Assembly (NCBI RefSeq): GCF_014844095.1
Contig: NZ_CP062163.1
Coordinates: 2,255,001 to 2,319,000 of the forward strand
Direction of reading: 5' to 3'
Origin: Brevibacillus sp. JNUCC-41
Lineage (GTDB): Bacteria; Bacillota; Bacilli; Bacillales; DSM-1321
Length of the DNA stretch: 64,000 bases
The position numbers and the translations under genes were made by a program. The first letter of the stretch is position 1. The number at the start of each line of letters is the position of its first letter. Below the pieces are notes generated by a model. The model was not told where the DNA came from and did no database searches. It was given only the letters and a program-made list of their open reading frames with translations. Of the stretch, positions 43,700 through 53,186 are shown piece after piece.

Positions 43700-44868
43700 A
43701 TAACAATGATCCAAACCTGTTGAATAAAACGAATAATGCCAGTTTGATCGATGATCTTTTAGCCAATCCATTTGATGGGGTGCAGGAGCTGGAGAAAGTA
43801 TCTTCCCAGGAAGCGAAACCGGTTAAACTGATTGATGTCATTCCTGAAGAGAACAGGGCAAAGGCATATCAGCTTGCCGAACAAATCGACCCAACCAATC
43901 ATCAGGCGATGATATCCTATGGTACACCCGCCCAATCAAAGCTTCTGACCTTTTCTAATTCCATGCTTGAGCATGTCCAGAAAAAAGATGTGGGTGAAGT
44001 GGGCAACATTATCAGTGATTTAATGAAAAAGTTAAACGAGCTGAGCCCGGATGAGCTAAAACCGGATAAGCCCTCTTTCTTTGCGCGTATGTTCGGGAAG
44101 CTCTCGGGATCTGTACAGGAAGTGCTATCCAAATATCAAAAAACTGGTGCCCAAATTGATCGAATCAGTGTGAAACTCGAGCGGAGCAAGAATATCCTGC
44201 TATCGGATATCGTAATCCTTGAAAAGCTATATGAAACGAATAAGGATTATTTCCAGGCATTGAATGTCTATATTGCAGCCGGGGAAATTAAACTCGAAGA
44301 AATCCATGGGAAAACGATTCCGGAGTTAAGGAAGTCCGCTGAATCGAGCAATGATCAAATGAAGTTCCAGGAAGTCAATGATATGCTGCAATTTGCTGAA
44401 CGGTTGGATAAAAGGCTTCATGATTTGAAATTGAGTCGCGAAATTACGATTCAAAGCGCACCGCAAATCAGGCTGATCCAAAACACGAATCAGGCGCTGG
44501 TCGAGAAAATACAATCTTCGATCATGACAGCCATCCCCCTTTGGAAAAATCAAGTTGCGATAGCATTGACCTTAATCAGGCAAAGGCATGCAGTAGAAGC
44601 ACAAAAGCAGGTTTCCAAAACTACAAATGACTTGTTATTGAAGAACTCTGAGATGCTGAAAACGAATACCATTGAAACGGCAAAAGAAAATGAGCGCGGA
44701 CTTGTCGATATCGAAACATTAAAGAATACCCAAGCCAATTTGATTTCCACGCTTGAGGAAACCATGCGGATTCAAGAAGAAGGAAGGCATAAACGCCGAC
44801 AAGCCGAACGGGAATTGGCTACAATGGAAAATGAACTGAAACAGAAACTATTGGAGATAAAGGGATAA
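43696..44868 (+). CDS. telA: TelA/YaaN-family toxic anion resistance protein
   Basis: A 390-residue soluble, almost wholly helical protein of the TelA family, with the core blocks [58 protein letters not shown] and [17 protein letters not shown]. The family was named for tellurite resistance and is linked to cell-envelope stress and resistance to some bacteriocins; the mechanism is unclear. It is translationally coupled to xpaC. No terZ/terD genes are near, so this is the housekeeping Bacillus pair rather than a tellurite island. Confidence 0.93.
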   Translation: MNNNDPNLLNKTNNASLIDDLLANPFDGVQELEKVSSQEAKPVKLIDVIPEENRAKAYQLAEQIDPTNHQAMISYGTPAQSKLLTFSNSMLEHVQKKDVGEVGNIISDLMKKLNELSPDELKPDKPSFFARMFGKLSGSVQEVLSKYQKTGAQIDRISVKLERSKNILLSDIVILEKLYETNKDYFQALNVYIAAGEIKLEEIHGKTIPELRKSAESSNDQMKFQEVNDMLQFAERLDKRLHDLKLSREITIQSAPQIRLIQNTNQALVEKIQSSIMTAIPLWKNQVAIALTLIRQRHAVEAQKQVSKTTNDLLLKNSEMLKTNTIETAKENERGLVDIETLKNTQANLISTLEETMRIQEEGRHKRRQAERELATMENELKQKLLEIKG

Positions 44869-44879
44869 GGGGAGATAAC

Positions 44880-45449
44880 ATGGAAACCATCGAGGCTATA
44901 AAAACGAGAAGAAGCATTGGAATCGTCAAGCAAGATCCGGTACCTAAGGAAATGATCGAGCAAATCATTGAAGCTGGAACGTATGCCCCTAATCACCATC
45001 GAACGGAGCCTTGGCGCTTTTTTGTAATGACAGGAGAAGGAAGAAATAAACTTGGAGAGGTATTCGAAGAAATCACAAGAATTGAAAATGCTGATGATAC
45101 TCCTGAAAGTTTAATCAGCAAGCTTGAAAGGCAAAAAAAGAATCCATTAAGGGCTCCAGTCATCATCGCAGTGGGCATAGAGCCTAGTGATAAGAATAAT
45201 GTCCTCGTGGCAGAAGAATATGCAGCAGTGAACAGTGCCATTCAGAACATGCTTCTTGCAGCACATTCCCTAGGTCTGGGAGCGGTATGGAGAACGGGAA
45301 AAATAACTTATCATGAAAAGGTCCGTGAATTTTTTAATTTATCCTCAAAAGGAGAAGTATTGGCTTTCATATACTTGGGTTATCCTGATATGGAGCCGAA
45401 ACCTGCCAAAAAAACACCGTTTGATGAATTGACCACGTGGATTGGATGA
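44880..45449 (+). CDS. Nitroreductase-family flavoprotein
   Basis: A 189-residue FMN-dependent nitroreductase-like protein. IKTRRSIGIVKQDPVPKEMI at the start gives the phosphate-binding arginines; ANHHRTEPWRFFVM-type sequence (here APNHHRTEPWRFF) and the later GLGAVWRTGK supply other FMN contacts. It resembles the short YdjA-like subgroup. It lies 12 bases after telA with GGGGAG as site, and a strong terminator follows, so it may be the third gene of the xpaC-telA unit. The natural substrate is unknown. Confidence 0.9.
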   Translation: METIEAIKTRRSIGIVKQDPVPKEMIEQIIEAGTYAPNHHRTEPWRFFVMTGEGRNKLGEVFEEITRIENADDTPESLISKLERQKKNPLRAPVIIAVGIEPSDKNNVLVAEEYAAVNSAIQNMLLAAHSLGLGAVWRTGKITYHEKVREFFNLSSKGEVLAFIYLGYPDMEPKPAKKTPFDELTTWIG

Positions 45450-45462
45450 AGGGTTGAGGGGC

Positions 45463-45502
45463 AGCTGCATCAGTGGATACACACTGATGCAGCTTTTTTT
45501 TG
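45463..45502 (+). terminator. Terminator after the nitroreductase gene
   Basis: AGCTGCATCAGTG pairs with CACTGATGCAGCT around GATACA, followed by eight T residues. Confidence 0.93.
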
Positions 45503-45642
45503 CCTTCGATAAGGATGCCTTAAATCTGATTTTGATGAAAGGGATTTGGATTTGACAGGCTTCGTTTCAAGTGACGATTGGTGAATTAGGTTGTACAATA
45601 CAGAGGAAGAATAAATTTTGATGAATTAGGATGTGTCTATAG

Positions 45643-46149
45643 ATGAGAACGATTGATCCATTTGAGATACTTGATGGAAAAGCGATAAAATATTTGGATG
45701 TTTTTGGCGTGGAGGATGGAATTGCTTTAAAGAGTAAGTACGAAGATAAAACGTATTGGATATATGATTATTATTGTATGCACCAGACTTGTGATTGCCA
45801 GGAAGTATACCTTGAATTCGTTGAGGAGCTTAAAGGAAATAAACAGGCAGGACAGCATTTTGGAGTGAGGGTTTCTTTCGGGGATAATCAATTTGTCCTT
45901 GAGGATTATAATATTTCCAAGCAAAAGGCGATGGATATTGCGGAAGATACGTTAAAATACAGTAAAGATGTTATGGAGTTATTTAAACAGCGGTATCAGC
46001 AAATGAAGGAAAAAGGCACGCAAATCATCATGGAAAGTGCAAAGGCAGCTAAAATGCCGCATGTTCATGCAGAGCCGGTCATTGGCAGAAACGAACCATG
46101 CCCCTGTGGAAGCGGGAAAAAATTCAAAAAATGCTGCGGCGCAGCTTAA
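45643..46149 (+). CDS. SEC-C zinc-motif protein
   Basis: A 168-residue protein whose last 25 residues form a SEC-C zinc knuckle, [16 protein letters not shown], as at the end of SecA. The first 140 residues, with [20 protein letters not shown], have further cysteines but no domain I can name. Stand-alone SEC-C proteins may bind ribosomes or nucleic acid; no function is established here. The start site AGGATGT is weak. Single-gene unit. Confidence 0.82.
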   Translation: MRTIDPFEILDGKAIKYLDVFGVEDGIALKSKYEDKTYWIYDYYCMHQTCDCQEVYLEFVEELKGNKQAGQHFGVRVSFGDNQFVLEDYNISKQKAMDIAEDTLKYSKDVMELFKQRYQQMKEKGTQIIMESAKAAKMPHVHAEPVIGRNEPCPCGSGKKFKKCCGAA

Positions 46150-46153
46150 CATC

Positions 46154-46190
46154 TCATGGAAGCTGACTCGATTTGGGGTCGCTTCTTTTT
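46154..46190 (+). terminator. Terminator-like hairpin after the SEC-C gene
   Basis: GAAGCTGAC and GGTCGCTTC pair with one bulge across CGATTTGG and are followed by TTTTTTA. Confidence 0.55.
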
Positions 46191-46236
46191 TATTTGGGAA
46201 AAAATTGAGTAATGAATAAAAAAATATGGCATTTCG

Positions 46237-46255
46237 CGAACGTTTGTTCTATAAT
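46237..46255 (+). promoter_or_regulatory. LexA-like box overlapping a -10 element
   Basis: CGAACGTTTGTTCT (46237-46250) fits the Bacillus SOS box CGAACRNRYGTTYC at all but two defined positions, and its last T begins TATAAT (46250-46255). The -35 region is poor (TGGCAT). The next gene is ispA, over 210 bases downstream. SOS control is a hypothesis only. Confidence 0.4.
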
Positions 46256-46260
46256 GAGAG

Positions 46261-46348
46261 TACCAGATAATAACACAAAAAGAAATAAAAAGTAGTTATT
46301 TAGACGGAATTTTCCAAAAACTTCTTTTTTATTTTCATAAATCTGGTA
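46261..46348 (+). promoter_or_regulatory. Long inverted repeat with CodY-like box before ispA
   Basis: TACCAGAT (46261-46268) and ATCTGGTA (46341-46348) are perfect inverted arms; inside them AGAAATAAAAAGT-like and ACTTCTTTTTTATTTTC stretches can also pair, giving an extended hairpin. Its apex holds AATTTTCCAAAAACT (46308-46322), which matches the CodY box AATTTTCWGAAAATT at 12 of 15 positions. Intracellular protease genes of Bacillus are known CodY targets, so nutrient control of ispA is plausible. Confidence 0.45.
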
Positions 46349-46468
46349 TATATAAGAGAGAAGAGTTTTTTGATCTCATCTCTTTCAACGGTAGACGGCA
46401 ACCAGACGGGATGAATATCCCCACACTGATGGCAGTTTAACTTATTGAACGAAGGAAGGGGTAATCAA

Positions 46469-47464
46469 ATGACAAGAGAAAAAAGATTAATACCTTACAA
46501 AGTTCTTGAAGTAATGGAAACGGTGAAAGAGAAGATTCCTGAGGGTGTCGAGCTTGTGAAGGCCCCGGCAATTTGGGAGAAAAGCAATTATGGTGAGGGA
46601 GTGATAGTTGCCGTCATCGATACAGGTATTGACAAGGGACATCCAGACCTCAAAGAAAGAATTATTGGTGGGAAGGATTTTACCAATACCGGGGATTATC
46701 AAGATGATAATGGACATGGGACACATGTTAGCGGTACGATTGTGGCTGCCGTCAATAATACTGGTGTAGTGGGAATGGCCCCGAAAGCGAGCATATTAGC
46801 GTTAAAGGCCTTAAATGGTCAAGGGCAAGGTGATATAGCCTGGATTAATGGAGCTCTAGAGTATGCAATCAATTGGCGGGGACCTAATGAAGAAAAGGTT
46901 TCGGTTATTTCACTTTCACTTGGTGGTCCTCCGGATGAGGCTGAACACAAACTCATTCAAAAAGCCCTTCAGAATGATATCCTTGTTGTTTGCGCAGCTG
47001 GAAATAGTGGTGATGGGCGTCATGAAACGGATGAATTGGATTATCCAGGAGCATATCCCGAGGTAGTGGAAGTCGGAGCTGTGGATTTAAGCAGAAATTT
47101 AGCGGATTTTTCGAATACAAATGATGAAATTGACTTGGTGGCGCCAGGTGTCGATATTCTTTCTACGTATCCAGGAAATAAATTTGCCCGGTTGAGCGGA
47201 ACGTCAATGGCTACGCCTCATGTAAGCGGTGCAGCAGCCCTCTTGAAAGTGATTGCTGAAAAGGAATTTGACCGCAATTTAACTGAAGCGGAATTATATG
47301 CACAGCTGGTGAAAAGTACGGAAGATCTGGGAATAAGCAAAAAAGCACAGGGAAATGGATTGCTTAACCTAACGATAGCGGACCAAAGAGCTGAAAAATC
47401 GATTAAGATTACCATAGAATCAGAAAACCTTAAGTTACCGAGTAAATCGGTGGTCATGGAATAG
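46469..47464 (+). CDS. ispA: Intracellular subtilisin-like serine protease
   Basis: A 331-residue S8 protease without a signal peptide. The catalytic triad lies in VAVIDTGIDKGHPDL (Asp), DDNGHGTHVSGTI (His) and LSGTSMATPHVSG (Ser, about residue 250). The N-terminus contains LIPYKV near residue 7, the short inhibitory propeptide motif LIPY/F of Bacillus intracellular proteases, which is removed on activation. It degrades cytosolic protein in stationary phase. The ATG at 46469 follows GGAAGGGG; an ORF extension to 46445 crosses that site. The C-terminal tail after the catalytic domain is about 30 residues. Confidence 0.95.
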   Translation: MTREKRLIPYKVLEVMETVKEKIPEGVELVKAPAIWEKSNYGEGVIVAVIDTGIDKGHPDLKERIIGGKDFTNTGDYQDDNGHGTHVSGTIVAAVNNTGVVGMAPKASILALKALNGQGQGDIAWINGALEYAINWRGPNEEKVSVISLSLGGPPDEAEHKLIQKALQNDILVVCAAGNSGDGRHETDELDYPGAYPEVVEVGAVDLSRNLADFSNTNDEIDLVAPGVDILSTYPGNKFARLSGTSMATPHVSGAAALLKVIAEKEFDRNLTEAELYAQLVKSTEDLGISKKAQGNGLLNLTIADQRAEKSIKITIESENLKLPSKSVVME

Positions 47465-47473
47465 TAGAAGGGA

Positions 47474-47512
47474 AAAAAGGTGCCTCAAGAATTCTTGGGG
47501 CACCTTCCATAA
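47474..47512. terminator. Bidirectional terminator between ispA and ycnI
   Basis: GGTGCCTCAAG pairs with CTTGGGGCACC around AATT, with A-rich sequence on the left and T-rich on the right; it serves both convergent genes. Confidence 0.85.
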
Positions 47513-47515
47513 TGA

Positions 47516-48178
47516 TTATTTTTTAGTTTTCCTTAGAGCTGCAAAAAGTGCTACAATCGACAGGATTAGTGAAATGACAGCCAGAGTGATGATCAGCGTT
47601 TGATTGCCATCGCCTTCTGTTGTTGCCGAATCCTTTGAATTGTCAGTTGCCGTGGAATCTTTAGTTTCAGCCTCATCTTTGTGACCATGGTCCGCTGGCT
47701 CTGCATCAGCCTTGGGCGCAACTGTAATCTCCGTTACAGAATGCGGTAAGTCTGAGCCTTCATCACCGCTCCATTCAACAATTTCACCATCTTCGTAATA
47801 TTGAAATGCATCCCAGGCAACTTTCGTTTCTTCTTTTGGATTTTGTGCTACGAAAGAGAATTGCTGGAATTGTCCAGCAGCTATTCCTTCATCAGTTGCT
47901 GTCCATGTTACCGTTTTTACATGCCCATCTTTGTCACCTTCTGTTGTTACTTTCCACCCCGGTACAGGTTGATAGCTTTCAAAAGTAACCCCTTCAGGTA
48001 CTTTTAAAGTTACCTTTGTAGTGGCAGTTTCTTTCTCTACTGGTACTTTGAGTGTATAAGTTTCCCACGCCTCAGGTGCAGATGAACTAGGCTTGACTGT
48101 AACGTGAGCATATGCTGAACCGGAAAAAATGAATAATGCAGCAAATGTGAAAATAAGTAGTTTTGAAATGTTTTTCAT
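47516..48178 (-). CDS. ycnI: YcnI-type copper-binding membrane protein
   Basis: A 220-residue exported protein. The signal peptide ends SGSAYA, so that mature His25 (in AHVTVKPS) becomes the N-terminal copper ligand of the YcnI/DUF1775 domain; tryptophans in APEAWETYTL and VPGWKV fit the copper site. A low-complexity D/E/H/K/T linker and a C-terminal membrane helix (TLIITLAVISLILSIVALF) follow, then RKTKK inside. It is cotranscribed with ycnJ, 17 bases apart. In B. subtilis ycnK-ycnJ-ycnI respond to copper limitation; no ycnK regulator is adjacent here. Confidence 0.93.
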   Translation of the reverse strand: MKNISKLLIFTFAALFIFSGSAYAHVTVKPSSSAPEAWETYTLKVPVEKETATTKVTLKVPEGVTFESYQPVPGWKVTTEGDKDGHVKTVTWTATDEGIAAGQFQQFSFVAQNPKEETKVAWDAFQYYEDGEIVEWSGDEGSDLPHSVTEITVAPKADAEPADHGHKDEAETKDSTATDNSKDSATTEGDGNQTLIITLAVISLILSIVALFAALRKTKK

Positions 48179-48194
48179 TAATATAAACCTCCTG

Positions 48195-49829
48195 TTATGA
48201 ATTCCCTATGAAAATTATAAAATCAGCATCAATTGAATCCAGGCCTTCAGTTAATCCGTGAACATGGATATTCCACTTTCCTGGCATGGTTAATAAAGAC
48301 TTGGATGTAAATGTACCTGTGTTTTTCTCCTTCATTTGCAGTGTTATTTCACCGCGTGGCGTATCTAATGGCTGCATAGTGATTGTAAGCTGCTCTATTT
48401 CAGCAATGGGTTTGCCTTCATTGGATAAGTTTACTTGAATCACGTTATCCCCGACTTCATTGGGAGTCACCATTAATGTAACCTCATTATTTTCTTCAGT
48501 CCGTAACGTCTTTTCAATGGGCCCGGGAGAAGACATGGCAGTTTGGACATTTGTCAGTAGAGCTGCAATGAGAAGTATGACGATTCCTAAACCAAACTCC
48601 ATTCCTACACTATAACCAAGTTTTCTCGTTTGCTTTTTCCCTCTGAGAAAATGGAAGCCTCCTAAAACGATCATGACTAACATGAGAATGATTTTCGCCA
48701 GTAACAATTGTCCATATGTTGTGTAGAACAATGAATGGATAGTCGGAACATGCTGTAAACTGCTATATATCCCGCTAACAATCAGTATGATTACAAACAG
48801 AAATGCCCATCTGGAAAACCTTTGAATGATTGACCAGTAAAATATTTTCTTATCTTCTTGGACTGCCTGCCGATCAGCAAGCCCAGGTAAAATCACTAAT
48901 ATGGCCATAAGGCCGCCGAGCCATAAAGCCATGGACAACAGATGAAGGAAATCCATCAAAACGGCCAGAACCTGATTAGGAACAGCAGCTGTATGTCCAG
49001 TTAAAGCCTTACAAATCATCAAGCTGGCCATTATGATGAAAGAAAAGAAAGGCAATGATTTATTCAGGGAGTTCTCGAGCATTAAATAAATCACTAAAAA
49101 TAGAAGAAGCAATATTAGTACTTCAATGATCCAGACCGCTCCAAAGTTTGTAGCATTCAATACTTCTTTTATATAACTCAATTTAAATGCATCCGTCCAA
49201 CCTACGCCGGCGTCAATCGTAACTTTTAAAGGTAGATTTAAGAAGATGGAAAAGGCTAAACCTGCATATGAAAGCCAAAGGTATAGTCGTGTTCTTCTGC
49301 TTGCTTCAAAAAGTCGAGGATCCTTCATTAACGATAATCTGAAAAAAAGGATTCCAGTAAGTGCAGCGAAGCATATGTATTGAAGACTTTGAAGGATAAC
49401 ATTGATGGAATTCGGAAAACTTGCATTCACTTCGGGATTTTCTTGGTCTGAAAGGCCCGCTGAATCTCCGAATTGAAAGGGAATTGTTCCTTCAATGGGA
49501 TGTCCATCACTTGAAACCACTCTCCATTTAATGTAATAAATCCCTTCGTCGATAGTGCCCTTCCACTTAGCTTCCAGTATTTTTTCACTTTGTTCCGAGA
49601 TTGTACTGTCATGAATTTTAACTTTGTCCCCGCCTTGGCTGAATACCTCAAGTGAATGGAAAGATGGTTGAATATTCTCGCTGAATTGAATGCTGATCTT
49701 TTCAGGAAGGGTATCCATCGCTTCATTCGGGCTAGGATTAGAGCTTATTACCGTAGCATGACCAAAAGCCATTGCCGGGTATAAAAGCAAACTGAATAGG
49801 CTGACTACGAGCCATAAATATTTTTTCAT
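48195..49829 (-). CDS. ycnJ: CopC-CopD fusion copper import protein YcnJ
   Basis: A 544-residue membrane protein taking up copper. After a signal peptide ending MAFG, mature His24 begins the CopC domain (HATVISSNPSPNEAM...FSENIQPSF), which has the usual Cu(II)-binding N-terminal histidine. Eight hydrophobic segments form the CopD part (from about residue 145 to 425), with conserved histidines in ALTGHTA, MDFLHLLSMALWLGG and GGFHFLRG. The last 110 residues, ending near MPGKWNIHVHGL, are a YtkA/FixH-like extracytoplasmic domain. Start follows AAAGGATGATGG. Confidence 0.94.
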   Translation of the reverse strand: MKKYLWLVVSLFSLLLYPAMAFGHATVISSNPSPNEAMDTLPEKISIQFSENIQPSFHSLEVFSQGGDKVKIHDSTISEQSEKILEAKWKGTIDEGIYYIKWRVVSSDGHPIEGTIPFQFGDSAGLSDQENPEVNASFPNSINVILQSLQYICFAALTGILFFRLSLMKDPRLFEASRRTRLYLWLSYAGLAFSIFLNLPLKVTIDAGVGWTDAFKLSYIKEVLNATNFGAVWIIEVLILLLLFLVIYLMLENSLNKSLPFFSFIIMASLMICKALTGHTAAVPNQVLAVLMDFLHLLSMALWLGGLMAILVILPGLADRQAVQEDKKIFYWSIIQRFSRWAFLFVIILIVSGIYSSLQHVPTIHSLFYTTYGQLLLAKIILMLVMIVLGGFHFLRGKKQTRKLGYSVGMEFGLGIVILLIAALLTNVQTAMSSPGPIEKTLRTEENNEVTLMVTPNEVGDNVIQVNLSNEGKPIAEIEQLTITMQPLDTPRGEITLQMKEKNTGTFTSKSLLTMPGKWNIHVHGLTEGLDSIDADFIIFIGNS

Positions 49830-50029
49830 CTTGGTGTGCCATCATCCTTTCATCAGATCATGTAAGCTCATTATAAAAGGAAAATGTGAAAAAACAGTGA
49901 AAATAAATTAGTTATCTAAAGGCGGTTTGAAAGGTTCGCTAGAAAAGTGATAACAATAAGTTTAGATTTGCCTTCCTTCCTCCATTATAGCCATAAATAT
50001 TGGTTTGGAATTCCTTTTTGCAAAACATT

Positions 50030-51374
50030 AATAGGCATCCTCTTCCGTCATTCAAAAAGAGGAACAAACGGTAAATAGCCTTTCAAAGCTGGAAATAGAG
50101 GATATAGCACTGGATCAAAAATTTTCAGAAGATGTACACGAATAAAGTTCGGCAGTGGGGAATGATGTGGGAAAGATCAACTTACTTGCAGCAAGTCCTA
50201 ATGAGAATGCAGCCATATACGTGAATGGTGTCAAAATGACAGAGGGGAAGGTGAGGGACTTACAGCTTCAAACTGGCATGAACACGTTTGAAATCACCGT
50301 CAGCGATGGGCAAAATAAAACGGTTGCCTATACGCTCAAGGTCGAAAGACTTGAAAGTGATGATAACCTTTTAACATCAATTGGATTATCAGAAGGCTTA
50401 ATAACATTCGATTCTAAGGGGCAGCTTATAACGCTTCTGTCGAAAATGAAGTCCAGTCCATTACGGTAACTCCGACATTGAATGACAGTACCGCAATTGT
50501 AAAGGTGAATAGAAAGGATGCAACCAATGCAGGTGTAAAGGTTACCCTTCCAATCGGTAAGACAAAGGTGAAGATTATCGTTACAGCAGAAAATGGAGAT
50601 GAAAAAACCTATACGCTTACGATTACACGGGCGGCAGCCAAGGAAAAAGAAGCATCGAATACTGTACCTAAAGCGGGTGAAGTTCAACAGGAGCCCTCAA
50701 CAGGAACGGGTAAAACTCAACCTTCCTCCGATAAGGGAAATAAATCATCTGTAACACCAACGGAATCCTCCAATAATCTAAAACCAAGCAGTGGTGTCAG
50801 CCAAGCACAGCAACTTGAAAGCATTTCAACAGAAAGAGAGAAAACGGATTCTATAGAGAAGGTAACGTCAGCAGATTCCTTAGGTGATGAGGGCAATAAT
50901 GCACCAGTGTTAAACAATCTGACTGTATCATCAGGAGTATGGAACAAAGCTTTTGAATCTAATGAGCATACCTATCATATCGAGGTCGATCATGATATTT
51001 CTTCAGTCGAAATGAATGCAACGACAAATGCTGGCGGAACAACGATTGAATATGATGGTGAGAGCAGTAAAAAAGTGAAGATCAAGGATAAACCGAAAAC
51101 GGCCATTTCCGTTATCGTTTCAAAGGATGAGGAGCGTCGTACTTACGTCCTTGTTTTCGAAAAGGATATGGATGTGGAAATGGATGAGGAAGAAACCGTG
51201 GATGATGTCATAACAAAAGAGGTGGGAGTTGGGGCAACGCAGATGAGTACAGCCGGCAAGTCGGAGGGAGATACATACAATAATACTGGAGGCCAAATTG
51301 ATCGCAAACAACCTGTTGGGACCGGGTCATTCTTTGGGAATATAAAGGATTTCTTCACCTCCTTGATTAAATAG
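50030..51374 (+). pseudogene. Broken gene for a cadherin-like beta-sandwich surface protein
   Basis: Three cadherin-like (PF12733-type) domains can be read, but not in one frame. Domain 1 starts near 50077 (LSKLEIEDIALDQKFSEDVHE), is interrupted by TAA at 50143-50145 and resumes in the same frame through MNTFEITVSDGQNKTVAYTL. Domain 2 starts LLTSIGLSEG and shifts frame at GGGG (50418-50421); one extra G would join it to AYNASVENEVQSITV and the open frame 50478-51374. A Ser/Thr-rich linker and domain 3 (APVLNNLTVSSGVWNKAFES) follow. No intact signal peptide or sortase motif is seen. Either a true pseudogene or, for the G run, a sequencing or slippage event. Confidence 0.8.
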
Positions 51375-51391
51375 GGAGGTGCAGAAATCCT

Positions 51392-51423
51392 GCAAAAAAA
51401 GGACAAGGTTTATGCTTGTCCTC
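51392..51423 (-). terminator. Terminator of the PAS kinase gene
   Basis: On the minus strand AGGACAAG-CATAAAC-CTTGTCCT followed by TTTTTTT. Confidence 0.9.
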
Positions 51424-51427
51424 GGAT

Positions 51428-53059
51428 TTATATTTTTATGGGCAAAATGATTTGGACCTCGGTTCCATGGTTTAGTTCGCTGTTAAAGCGGACCTTTCCC
51501 CGATGCGCCTCAATGATTCGGCAACTGACTGTCAGTCCTAATCCGGTTCCTTTTTCTTTAGAAGAATAGAAAGGTTCGCCAAGATGCTTTATCCGTTTTT
51601 TTTCAATTCCGCTTCCATTATCTTTGATGGTAATGGAAAGGTTATTGTCGATGCGTTCAAAATCAATCCAAATGTGATCGGCGGATGCCTCCATTGAATT
51701 CTTGAGCATGTTTATGAATACTTGTTTTAATTGGTTTCCCTCACATAATAGAAGCGGTATTTCGTTTTTAACAGAAATTGATATTTGGGTGGGGTACGAG
51801 TCCGCCTCTGGTTTCAACAAGGTTTTGACATCATTCATCAGGTCGATGATTTGATGTTTGCTGAATGGAAGTTCCTGTGGTTTTGCCAGAACGAGTAACT
51901 CGCTTACAATAAGATTGATCCGGTCCAATTCACTTAACATGATCGTGTAGTATTGTTCATAGGGTTGGTCGCTCTTTTTAAGCAACTGGACGAAACCTTT
52001 TAAAGAAGTCAGCGGGTTTCGTACCTCGTGGGCCACACTTGCGGCAAGTTCGCCGACTATCGATAATTTTTCAGTTCTTCTTAAGCGTGCTTCGGTTTCC
52101 CGAATTTGAGTGACTTCTTTAGCATAAGTAATGATTCCTACTAAATCCTCTCCAACCATCATCGGGACAAACGAACAAGAAAGTAAGATGGACTTCCCGT
52201 ACTTCGTCAGGAATTCTATATCTTTCCCTTTTTTTATCCCCTTTTGGTTTTCCAGGACATATTGGCAAGATGTACGGATCAATTCCGCGTCTTCTGCTGA
52301 GAAGTTCAAATTAATGAATGAGGCTCCATGTATTTCTTCCTGTTGAAAGCCTGTTACCGTTTCAAACCTTGGATTAACGGTCGTGATCATTCCGTTTAAA
52401 TCAAGCATCAGCATCGGATAAGGGTTGTGTTCAAACAATGATTTATAGCGTTGTTCACTATCGAATAATTGATTCTCCGCGACTACTCTTTCAGAAATAT
52501 CCCTGCCGATGACGACTAGGCCTTTTCGTGAACCATCCTCATTGAACAGCGGAACTTTGATTGTATCAAAGGTCTTGTGATTGCCATCGGGAAGAGGGAC
52601 GATTTCCTCACACCTTGTGATTTCCCCTTTTACCCAAGTTTCTTCATCGGATACTTCACAGTAGATCAACGACTCTTTATAAAATTCTGAGTATTCCGCG
52701 AGCTCACTGTCTCTTTTTCCCTTATAGTCTACATGCTCCAATTGAAATAATTGCAGGCCGAAGGTATTGGATTCAAGCCAACGGCCATCACCATCCTTGA
52801 AGTTAACGAAATCCACCATTGAATTGATGAGTGTACGCCGACGTTGCTCCGCTTCTTTTAATTGCTTGAATTCTTCCCTTTTAGCTAAATAAAGATATAA
52901 AACCAAGCCTATTGATAAAAGGAAAACAAATCCTTCCGCTCTTTGAAGTTGAATGAAGACCTCTTTGTTTTGGATATTTGTAGTTAAAAAATAGTCGAAC
53001 ACGACTAGTGTAAGAATCCCGGATAGGATATATATTGCTAAGATGGAGCGTTTGGACAT
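51428..53059 (-). CDS. Orphan PAS sensor histidine kinase, sporulation-kinase-like
   Basis: A 543-residue membrane kinase. Two N-terminal helices (AIYILSGILTLVVFDYFL and GFVFLLSIGLVLYLYLA) have almost no outer loop. Two PAS domains follow (about 85-195, about 205-325, the latter with NPYPMLMLDLNGMITTVNPRF). The phospho-accepting histidine is in ASVAHEVRNPLTSLKGF (about residue 346), and the ATP domain has GSGIEK and GTGLGLTVS. The H-box EVRNPLTSLKGF is of the KinA-KinE type that feeds the Spo0F phosphorelay. No response regulator is adjacent, which fits an orphan phosphorelay kinase; that role is inferred. Confidence 0.88.
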   Translation of the reverse strand: MSKRSILAIYILSGILTLVVFDYFLTTNIQNKEVFIQLQRAEGFVFLLSIGLVLYLYLAKREEFKQLKEAEQRRRTLINSMVDFVNFKDGDGRWLESNTFGLQLFQLEHVDYKGKRDSELAEYSEFYKESLIYCEVSDEETWVKGEITRCEEIVPLPDGNHKTFDTIKVPLFNEDGSRKGLVVIGRDISERVVAENQLFDSEQRYKSLFEHNPYPMLMLDLNGMITTVNPRFETVTGFQQEEIHGASFINLNFSAEDAELIRTSCQYVLENQKGIKKGKDIEFLTKYGKSILLSCSFVPMMVGEDLVGIITYAKEVTQIRETEARLRRTEKLSIVGELAASVAHEVRNPLTSLKGFVQLLKKSDQPYEQYYTIMLSELDRINLIVSELLVLAKPQELPFSKHQIIDLMNDVKTLLKPEADSYPTQISISVKNEIPLLLCEGNQLKQVFINMLKNSMEASADHIWIDFERIDNNLSITIKDNGSGIEKKRIKHLGEPFYSSKEKGTGLGLTVSCRIIEAHRGKVRFNSELNHGTEVQIILPIKI

Positions 53060-53154
53060 GGAGATTCTCCCTGATTTTAAGACATTTCTAAGGTAAAATT
53101 ACATACACATTTTAACAAACTATCGGAAAAAAATATATGCAGAATCCTAAATAA

Positions 53155-53186
53155 AAAAACAGGGGCCAAAGTGGTCACCTGCTTTT
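53155..53186 (-). terminator. Weak terminator of the TVP38-type gene
   Basis: On the minus strand GCAGGTGACC and GGCCCCTG pair imperfectly around ACTTT, followed by a T run; it overlaps the last codons. Confidence 0.55.

Noticed and set aside
43043..44868. Tellurite-resistance island
   Set aside because: Only the xpaC-telA pair common to Bacillus is present; no terC, terD or terZ genes and no mobile-element marks.
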